Assembly (NCBI GenBank): GCA_963780395.1
Contig: CAWABY010000017.1
Span: forward strand, 333,838-397,837
Origin: VGBV01 sp963780395
Lineage (GTDB): Bacteria > Actinomycetota > Thermoleophilia > Solirubrobacterales > 70-9
Reading direction: 5' to 3'
Length of the DNA stretch: 64,000 nt
The notes below the pieces were generated by a model. The model was not told where the DNA came from. It made no database searches and was given only the letters and a program-made list of their open reading frames with translations. The position numbers and the translations under genes are program-made. Shown here one piece after another: positions 57,675 to 64,000 of this stretch (position 1 is its first letter; each line of letters begins with the position of its first letter).

Positions 57675-59770
57675 CACGCGGCCTCGGCCCGGGTCTCCGC
57701 GGCCGAGCGCCGGATCACGGCGTCGACCGCGATCGCGCCCTCGGCGGCGACGAAGACGGGGTTGAGCTCGATCAGGTCCAGTTGGGCGTCGAGCAGCAGC
57801 GAGCCTGCCGCTGAGGCGACGCGGGCCGCGGCCTCGACGTCGAGGGCCTGGCGGCCACGGGCCCCGGTCAGCAGCGGGGCCCCCCGCAGCGAGCGGATCG
57901 CGGTCTCGACACGGGCGGGCGAGGCGGGCAGCGGGATCACGGCGACGTCGTCCAGCACCTCGGTCCAGACGCCCCCGAGGCCGATCACGAGCGAGGGCAC
58001 GATCCCCTCGCGCTGCGCCGCGACCAGCAGCTCGACCTCGGTCGAGGCCATCTCCTCGACCAGCACCCGCCCTCCGGCGGGCGCCTCGATCGAGGCCAGC
58101 CACTCGAACGCCTCGCGCACCTCGCCCTCGGAGTACAGCGACAGCACCAGCGCGCCCGCCTCGGTCTTGTGCAGCAGGCCCGGCGCCGAGAGCTTCAGCG
58201 CGACCGGCGCCTGCAGCTCATCGAGCGCGGCGACCGCGGCGTCGGCGTCCGCGACCACGGTCCCACGGGGGACCTCGATCCCGGCCTCGGCCAGCAGCTC
58301 CTTGGCCTCGGCCTCGTCGAGCCACTCGCCCGCCGCGTGCGGCGCGGCGCCGGCCGAGGTCGCCGCTGCGATCTCGCGCATGCGAGCGGGGTCGCCGTCG
58401 GGGCGGCGCAACGCCGCCGCCACCGACAGCGCCGTGTGGATCCCGGAAAGCGGCGCCACGCCGCGGGCGGCGAACTGCTCGCAGGCGTCGTCATCGATCA
58501 GGTCAGGCAGCGTGGAGGAGACCAGCACCGACGCCTCGGTCGCCTCGGCGCCCGCGATGATCCCCGCGCGGACGTCGTCCCAGCTGTCGGCGCCGGGGCC
58601 GAACAGGTTCTGCGGCTGGTCATAGAGGACGAGCAGCTGCTCGATCGCCGGGTCGGCGCCGACAACGCGGATGATCTCGCGGAGCTTCTCGACGTCGCCC
58701 CAGATCAGGGCCGTGTAGTCGAGCGGGTTCGCGATGGTGGCCTCGGGGGGGAGCAGCCTCTCCAGTTCGGCCGCGGTTCCCGCGGACAACGGGGGCAGCG
58801 GCACCCCGAGCCGCTCGGCCTCGTCTCCGGCGATGCCGGAATCGCCCCCAGAGCAGGTGAGCACGGCGAGACCCGCGCCGGGGCTGACCCGCGCCCGCGG
58901 CTCGGCCATCGCCTTGGCCAGCTCCAGCAGCTCGTGCGGGTCGCCGGCCCAGGCCGCGCCAGCCTCCTCGACCAGGGCGCGGAAGACGCGCTGGTCCCCG
59001 GCCACGGCCGCGGTGTGGGCCGCGGCGGCGGCGGCCCCGGCCTCCGACGAGCCCACCTTCAGCACGGCGACCCCGATGCCGGCGTCGCCACACGCGGCCA
59101 GCGCCTCGGCCAGCCGAGGCCCGTCGCCGTCGCCCTCCAGGAACATTGCCACCGAGCGCACGTCGTCGGCGCCCGCCAGGGCGCTGAGCCAGTCGCTGGC
59201 GTCCATCACAGCCTGGTTGCCGGTGGAGACGACGGTGTGGAAGCGCAGGCCGCGGCGCGTTCCGAGCGCGTTGACCGCGACGTTGCCGCTTTGGGAGATC
59301 ATCGCCACCGGGCCGGGCTCGAACGGCTCGACCGCATCGCCCCACATCGGGGCCTTGGCCCCGACCGCGATGATGCCGTTGCCGTTGGGCCCGCACAGCG
59401 GCAGGTCGTGTCGGAGCGCGGCCTCGCGCAGCTCGTCCTGGAGCCGCCTGCCCTGCTCGATCTCGGCGAAGCCGGCCGAGATCACGATCGCCCCGCCGCA
59501 GCCGCTCGCCCCAGCCTGCTCGACAGCCTCGGGGACGCCCGGCGCCGGGATCGCGACCACGACCGCATCGGCGGGCTCGGGCAGCTCGGCGAGCGAGGGG
59601 AAGCAGGCTCGCCCGTGCACCTCGTCGCGTTTCGGGTTGACGCCCCAGACCTCGCCGGCGAACCCGCTCAGTTCCAGGTTCCGCAGGACCAGGTCGGCGT
59701 AGGCGCCCTCGCGATCGCTGGCGCCGACCACCGCGATCGAGCGGGGTGCGAGCAGGCGGGAGGGGTCCAT
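57674..59770 (-). CDS. ADP-forming acyl-CoA synthetase (acetate-CoA ligase family, fused subunits)
   Basis: Protein of 698 residues with alpha and beta parts fused: CoA-binding domain (PRSIAVVGASDREGAYAD), succinyl-CoA-ligase-like domains with ISQSGNVAV and the phosphorylated-histidine motif AAAHTAAVAG, then a C-terminal ATP-grasp domain (residues ~480-690, VALKLSAPGLLHKTEAGAL). It makes acyl-CoA from a carboxylate, CoA and ATP with ADP as product. In the operon it would activate the acid formed from the amine before beta-oxidation. The acid is not determined. Confidence 0.9.
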   Translation of the reverse strand: MDPSRLLAPRSIAVVGASDREGAYADLVLRNLELSGFAGEVWGVNPKRDEVHGRACFPSLAELPEPADAVVVAIPAPGVPEAVEQAGASGCGGAIVISAGFAEIEQGRRLQDELREAALRHDLPLCGPNGNGIIAVGAKAPMWGDAVEPFEPGPVAMISQSGNVAVNALGTRRGLRFHTVVSTGNQAVMDASDWLSALAGADDVRSVAMFLEGDGDGPRLAEALAACGDAGIGVAVLKVGSSEAGAAAAAAHTAAVAGDQRVFRALVEEAGAAWAGDPHELLELAKAMAEPRARVSPGAGLAVLTCSGGDSGIAGDEAERLGVPLPPLSAGTAAELERLLPPEATIANPLDYTALIWGDVEKLREIIRVVGADPAIEQLLVLYDQPQNLFGPGADSWDDVRAGIIAGAEATEASVLVSSTLPDLIDDDACEQFAARGVAPLSGIHTALSVAAALRRPDGDPARMREIAAATSAGAAPHAAGEWLDEAEAKELLAEAGIEVPRGTVVADADAAVAALDELQAPVALKLSAPGLLHKTEAGALVLSLYSEGEVREAFEWLASIEAPAGGRVLVEEMASTEVELLVAAQREGIVPSLVIGLGGVWTEVLDDVAVIPLPASPARVETAIRSLRGAPLLTGARGRQALDVEAAARVASAAGSLLLDAQLDLIELNPVFVAAEGAIAVDAVIRRSAAETRAEAA

Positions 59771-59798
59771 GGCCGGGAGGCGCCGGTCGCCCGTCGCC

Positions 59799-61046
59799 CT
59801 AGTGCAGCATCCGTTCGACGCCGCGCCGCTCCAGGCCGCGGGTGACGATCAACCGCTGGATCTCGCTGGTGCCCTCCCAAATGCGATCCACGCGCAGCTC
59901 ACGCAGCAGCCGCTCGGCGGCGAACTCACGCATGTAGCCGCGCCCGCCGAAGGCCTGCACGGCCCTGTCGGCGCAGCGGCAGGCCGCCTCGCTCACGAAC
60001 AGCTTCGCCATCGAGGCCTTGGCGTGAACCACCTTCAGGTCCATCCCGGCGTCGGCCAGGACCGCGACCTGGTAGGTGAGCAGCCGGCCGGCGGCGGCGT
60101 CCGCGGCCGAGTCGGCGAGCGGGAAGCTGACGCCCTGGTGGTCCCAGATGCGGTTGCCGCCCTGAACCCTGTTGGTCGCCCACTCGACCGTCTCCTCGAG
60201 CAGCCGCCACATGGCTCCGACCCCGCGCGCTGCGATGCCCAGGCGCTCCTCGAGGAACCAGGCGCGCTGCATCTCCTCGCCCTCGCCGACGCCCTGCACC
60301 ACCGCGTCCTCTCCGACCTCGACGTCGGTGAAGCGGATGGTGGGATGTCCCTCGGGGTAGTGGTGGGTGAACTGCGGGTCATCGACGATCTCGACGCCCG
60401 CCGCGTCGGCGTCGATCAGGAACAGGGTCGGCAGCCTCTGCTCGCCGTCGATCACATTCGCCATCACGATCAGCACGTCGGCGATGTCGCCGGAGGTGAC
60501 AAACCACTTCTCGCCGTTGATCCGGTAGCCGTCGCCGGTGCGCTCTGCGGTGGTGGCGATGCCCGAGGGGTCCGAGCCGGCCTCGGCCTCGGTCACCGCG
60601 TAGGCGTCCTTCATCTTGCCGGCGATCAGGGGCCGCAGGTACTTCTCGGCCTGCTCCTCGGAGGCGTTGTGGAAGACGTTGTAGGCGTTGGGGACGTGCC
60701 AGTAGATGCCGTTGGTCGAGCGGCCGTACTGCTCCTCGACCACGACCCAGTCCAGCAGCGACCAGCCCTGGCCGCCGTACTCGGTCGAATGCTGGCCGCC
60801 GTTCAGCCCGGCGTCGATGCCGGCCTGCCTGACCTCGGCCATCGTCTCGGCGGGCAGACGCCCGTAGAGGCGCTCGGCCTCCTGTTCCAGCGGTATCACC
60901 ACCTCGTCCACGAAGCGCCGCGCGCGCTCCTGCAGCTCGGCGGTCTCGGGCGGCAGCTCGAGCGGCAGGCTCAGCTCCTGCACGCCCGGACGCGAAGCGG
61001 AGGACGTGCCTTGGGTGTCGTCAGCGATGGTGCTCGTGGTGTTCAT
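59799..61046 (-). CDS. Acyl-CoA dehydrogenase
   Basis: Protein of 415 residues, standard fold. FAD/substrate signatures: KDAYAVTEAEAGSDPSG, YRINGEKWFVTSGDIADV and, at the C-terminus, QAFGGRGYMREFAAERLLR and IWEGTSEIQRLIVTRGL. It introduces the 2,3-double bond in acyl-CoA. Its stop is 28 bases from the acyl-CoA synthetase start and its own start overlaps the small gene upstream (ATGA), so all are one operon. Confidence 0.94.
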   Translation of the reverse strand: MNTTSTIADDTQGTSSASRPGVQELSLPLELPPETAELQERARRFVDEVVIPLEQEAERLYGRLPAETMAEVRQAGIDAGLNGGQHSTEYGGQGWSLLDWVVVEEQYGRSTNGIYWHVPNAYNVFHNASEEQAEKYLRPLIAGKMKDAYAVTEAEAGSDPSGIATTAERTGDGYRINGEKWFVTSGDIADVLIVMANVIDGEQRLPTLFLIDADAAGVEIVDDPQFTHHYPEGHPTIRFTDVEVGEDAVVQGVGEGEEMQRAWFLEERLGIAARGVGAMWRLLEETVEWATNRVQGGNRIWDHQGVSFPLADSAADAAAGRLLTYQVAVLADAGMDLKVVHAKASMAKLFVSEAACRCADRAVQAFGGRGYMREFAAERLLRELRVDRIWEGTSEIQRLIVTRGLERRGVERMLH

Positions 61047-61432
61047 GCTGGGTCCTTTCTGCTCTGGGCCCAGATCCGTCGCATCAACTCGGCCTCGCGG
61101 TCCCCCGCGGGCGAGCGGACGCGGCCCGGCAGCCCCTGTTCGAGTGCATGGTGGTTCTCGATCACGTCGAGCAGCAGCGCTCGGGCCTCATCCAGCTCCG
61201 GGTCGCCCTGGTTCTCGGGGCGCTCGGCCAGCTCCAGGCCCTCGTCCAGCCACGCCAGCCACCGCCTCCTGCTGCCGCGCAGGACGAGGGCCTCGGCGCG
61301 GACGCGCTCGGCCTCCACCCCCGCGGCGGTCGGACGGCCACCCGCCTTCAGCGCCGCGATCGCGGCGGGCAGGTCCCGTTCCGGCTCAGGCGTAAGCGAC
61401 AGCCACGCTTCACGTGCGTGCATCAGTCCCAT
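61043..61432 (-). CDS. Small hypothetical protein, first gene of the acyl-CoA operon
   Basis: Protein of ~129 residues, taken from the ATG at 61432 (MGLMHAREAWLSLTPEPE); earlier codons in frame look non-coding. It is rich in Arg, Leu and Glu, mostly helical, with no recognised domain. ATGA overlap with the acyl-CoA dehydrogenase indicates coupled expression, so it may be an adaptor or accessory factor. Confidence 0.55.
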   Translation of the reverse strand: MGLMHAREAWLSLTPEPERDLPAAIAALKAGGRPTAAGVEAERVRAEALVLRGSRRRWLAWLDEGLELAERPENQGDPELDEARALLLDVIENHHALEQGLPGRVRSPAGDREAELMRRIWAQSRKDPA

Positions 61433-61534
61433 CGGACTTCGCCGCCCGTCATCAGTCGCGGCCGCAAGCGGCCGCGACGAAGTGCTGCGGCTGTGCCGGG
61501 CTCGACATGCGCGGACCGTAGCAGCTTGTTGCAT

Positions 61535-61563
61535 TTGACTACAAAGTCAGGTTCCCGTAGAAT
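61535..61563 (+). promoter_or_regulatory. SigA-type promoter with palindrome upstream of the Rieske oxygenase
   Basis: TTGACT (61535-61540) and TAGAAT (61558-61563) with a 17-base spacer, the best promoter match in the window. TGACT-ACAA-AGTCA (61536-61549) overlaps the -35, a likely operator for one of the nearby TetR proteins. Confidence 0.7.
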
Positions 61564-61595
61564 GCCTCGCCGGACGACGACCCGAGGAGCCAGAC

Positions 61596-62783
61596 GTGAG
61601 CGAGACGAGCGCGACCCAGACGACCACGACCGCGAGCAGCGATGGCGCGAGAACGGCTCCGAGCGCCCGCGCCCGGTTGCCCGCGCGCTCGAGCCGCGCT
61701 ACTACCTGGGCGCCGAGGCGCTGCGCCGCGAGATGGACACCGTCTTCGCCCGCAGCTGGCAGTACGCCGGCCACGTCAGCGAGCTCGCCGAGCCCAACAC
61801 CTACATCACCACCCGCGCCGGCGACCAGCCCGTGCTGGTCGTCCGCACCGAGGACGGCGGGCTTCGCGCCTACCGCAACGTCTGCCGCCACCGCGGCTCC
61901 GAGCTGCTCACCGGCGACGGCAAGTGCAAGCGCGCGATCCGCTGCCGCTACCACGGCTGGACCTACGACTCCACCGACGGGCGGCTGATGGGCGTGCCCG
62001 AGCATCGCAACTACGCCGAGCTCGACAAGTCGAAGCTGGGCCTGATGCCGGCGCGGGTCGAGACCCTGGCCGGCTTCGTGTTCGTCAACCTCGACGCCGA
62101 TGCGAAGCCGCTGGCCGAGCTCACGCGAGGGGCTCGCCGAGCGGCTCGAGCGCTACCGGATCCCCGAGCTGGAGATGTTCGGCGCAAAGGGCAGCGGCGG
62201 CAGCCAGCCCGCCAACTGGAAGATCGTGGTCGAGAACTACCTCGAGGGCTACCACGTGCCGATCGCCCATCCGGGGCTGATGCGCCTGCTCGACTACCAG
62301 CGCTACACGGTCGAGGCGCACGACCACTGGGCCTGGTTCGACGCCCCGCTGCGCGACACCCCGTCGTCCAACCGGATGGAGCGGACCTACCAGCGGCTGG
62401 CGAAGCCGATGTCCGGGCTGGACGAGGCCGACCGCGCGGTCTGGCGCTACATGCGTGATCTACCCGAACACCGCAATCGACCTTTACCCCGACCAGGTCA
62501 ACGTCTGGCAGATCCGCCCGGACGGGCCCGAGTGCACCGACGACCACTGGGCCTGCTTCCGCGAGCCCAACCCCGGGCCGGTCACGCGGCTGGTGCAGCG
62601 CATCAACCAGCGCTTCAACTCCGAGGTCCTGGACGAGGACGTGGATCTGGTGAGCGCGGTGCAGACCGGAATCCGGACGCGCGGGTACGCGCCCGGGCCG
62701 CTGTCGGCCCGCGAGGCCGGTGTCGGCCTGGTTCGCGGATCGGATCCGCGCCGACGTCGAGCGGGCTGGGCGCGCCGGCATGA
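61596..62783 (+). pseudogene. Rieske non-haem iron oxygenase, alpha-subunit type, with about four frameshifts
   Basis: GTG at 61596 after GAGGAG. The pieces give a normal ~400-residue ring-hydroxylating-oxygenase-like protein: LEPRYYLGAEALRREMDTVF, Rieske motif C-R-H with C-R-Y-H (17 residues between), AGFVFVNLDADAKPL, the catalytic-iron motif ENYLEGYHVPIAHPG, and VQRINQRFNSEVLDEDVDLV near the C-terminus. Frame changes are needed near 61660, 62128, 62452 and 62728. Such enzymes hydroxylate or demethylate aromatics, or attack quaternary amines such as choline or carnitine. The repaired gene would end at TGA 62781-62783, overlapping the TetR start. Confidence 0.75.
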
Positions 62784-63415
62784 GCGCCGAGCAGACCCGG
62801 ACCCGGATTCTCGAGGCGGCCGCTGCGAGCTGATCTCCGAGGAGGGGATCGACGAGGTCCGCATCGCCCGCGTCGCCAACAGGGCGCGGGTCTCGACCGC
62901 GCTCGTCCACCACTACTTCTCGACGCGCGAGGAGCTGCTCACGGACGCGCTGATGCTCGCCTTCGACCTGGCGGCGGAGGAGCGCTTCGGCGCCGAGCCG
63001 GAGCCGGAAACCGCCGCGACCTCGTCGACGGCGGCGCTCGGCGGTCGCGATCGAGCAGTGCCTGCCGGAACAGGGCCCGAACGAGCGGGAGTGGGTGCTC
63101 TGGGTCGAGCTCTGGCTGCGCGCGGCGCGCGATCCCGAGCTGCGCCCGGTGGCGACGCGGCTGTACGAGCGCTACCGCGCCTGGATGGTCGAGCTGATCG
63201 AGGCAGGGGTCGAGGCCGGCGAGTTCCGGACCGAGGACCCCGAGCGGATCGCTGACTTGGCTCTCGGGCTGTTCGACGGCCTCGGCCTGAGCGCGCTGCT
63301 GGAGGACCCGCGGGTCGACCTGAGCCGGGCCCGCTCGCTGATCGCCGAGGTCCTGGGCGCCGAACTCGGGGTCCCGGCCGAGCGCCTCGCCGCGGCGCCG
63401 ACCGCTTTGACATAG
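62780..63415 (+). pseudogene. TetR-family regulator, two frameshifts
   Basis: ATG at 62780, MSAEQTRTRILEAAA, then (after a shift near 62830) LISEEGIDEVRIARVANRARVSTALVHHYFSTREELL, a complete TetR helix-turn-helix. Another shift near 63045 joins the ligand domain (EWVLWVELWLRAARDPELRPV) to the stop at 63415. It overlaps the Rieske oxygenase and is its probable regulator. Confidence 0.75.
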
Positions 63416-63488
63416 GGTGCGGTCAGCGGTAGATTGACCCGCTGTTCAGCTTTGCTGGAGGGAAGCAAGGAGAGGAGAGGTCCCGGGA

Positions 63489-64000
63489 GTGAGCCCGCGG
63501 CCACAGATAGACCACATCCGCAAGCCGCAGATCCTGGCCGCGGCGGCCGAGGTGATCGCCGAGCGAGGGCTTGCCGCGACGCGGATCTCCGACGTGGCCG
63601 AGCGCGCCGGCACCAGCCCTCCGGCGGTCCTCTACTGGTTCGAGAGCAAGGACGAGCTGCTCGCTGCGGCGCTGACCTGGGAGGAGGACCGCTTCTACAC
63701 CGAGCTCATCGCACGCCTGGACGAGGACGTCGCGCCCCCCGAGCGCCTGGCGATCTTCATCGACGCTTCTAGCGGCGGTGGCGGGTGGACCCTGTGGATG
63801 GAGTTCTGGAGCCGCGCCCTGCGCGACCCCGAGGCCGCCAAGACAAGGGTCGAGCTCGACCGCCGCTGGCGCGCCGCGATCGCGGAGATCGTCAGCGAGG
63901 GCCAGCAAACCGGAGACTTCGGGGATGCCGACCCGGACGACGTCGCCGCGACGTTGGCGGCGCTGCTCGACGGCCTCGCTGTGCAGATCAGCCTCGACGA
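63489..64000 (+). CDS. TetR-family regulator, 3' end cut by the window edge
   Basis: From the GTG at 63489, preceded by GGAGAGGAG at 63468-63476, the frame is open to the window end (170 residues). The helix-turn-helix is complete: IRKPQILAAAAEVIAERG, then ISDVAERAGTSPPAVLYWFES. A ligand domain with WTLWMEFWSRALRDPEAAK follows. Its layout (WxEFWxxA and a final LAALLDGLAVQ) matches the paralogue just upstream, so the two probably arose by duplication and may sense related compounds. Confidence 0.88.
   Translation, partial: MSPRPQIDHIRKPQILAAAAEVIAERGLAATRISDVAERAGTSPPAVLYWFESKDELLAAALTWEEDRFYTELIARLDEDVAPPERLAIFIDASSGGGGWTLWMEFWSRALRDPEAAKTRVELDRRWRAAIAEIVSEGQQTGDFGDADPDDVAATLAALLDGLAVQISLD

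Overview
The window is GC-rich, densely coded DNA with many GTG/TTG starts, 4-bp ATGA/GTGA gene overlaps and gene content typical of high-GC Actinobacteriota: an inositol-phosphate synthase, an F420-type luciferase-like monooxygenase, HxlR and PucR regulators, and a SigB-type sigma factor with its partner-switch regulators. Gene style fits the deep-branching actinobacterial class Thermoleophilia (Solirubrobacterales-like); that placement is inference. No rRNA, phage, insertion sequence or CRISPR array was seen. Three tRNA genes are present (Glu-TTC, Val-TAC, Asp-GTC).

Layout. 0-4 kb: the dnaK-grpE-dnaJ chaperone operon (minus strand, dnaJ cut by the window edge), a membrane-anchored cytochrome c and endonuclease III. 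4-12.8 kb: an alpha/beta hydrolase, then a lipid-type cluster on the plus strand: two PAP2/IPC-synthase-like membrane proteins on either side of a polytopic membrane protein, a CDP-alcohol phosphatidyltransferase, inositol-3-phosphate synthase, a fused glycosyltransferase-PHP protein and a degenerate uracil-DNA-glycosylase-like protein. 12.8-25 kb: mixed housekeeping genes (SHOCT protein, LLM monooxygenase, RlmD-like RNA methyltransferase, helical proteins, an EEP nuclease, argF, lgt, an ATP-grasp/SDR pair, a Tat lipoprotein intradiol dioxygenase, an FtsH-like protease). 25-40 kb: a cyclic-nucleotide-domain protein, FAH-family protein, cold-shock protein, a GT-C-like membrane protein, ferritin, an enolase-superfamily protein, small regulator/enzyme modules (ArsR-SRPBCC; HxlR-tautomerase-ADH), an Orn/Lys/Arg decarboxylase-like protein and an aldehyde dehydrogenase. 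40-42.6 kb: sigma factor, anti-sigma ATPase and STAS anti-anti-sigma, next to a 0.4-kb highly structured intergenic stretch.

42.6-64 kb is a catabolic region. A PotABCD-type polyamine ABC transporter and an APC permease are divergent from an operon of omega-aminotransferase, PucR regulator, saccharopine-dehydrogenase-like protein and alanine dehydrogenase, followed by an aldehyde dehydrogenase; a convergent operon encodes a flavin amine oxidase, 3-hydroxyacyl-CoA dehydrogenase, ADP-forming acyl-CoA synthetase, acyl-CoA dehydrogenase and a small protein; a Rieske oxygenase and two TetR regulators follow. Together these look like uptake of amines, transamination to pyruvate (alanine recycled by alanine dehydrogenase), oxidation of the aldehyde, CoA activation and beta-oxidation.

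Many genes at 41-48 kb and 61.5-63.4 kb, plus two isolated genes, carry frameshifts that a one- or two-base change would repair. Most probably these are assembly indels, but decay cannot be excluded. At least eleven genes have a TANNNT hexamer 6-10 bases before the start codon, which indicates widespread leaderless transcription.
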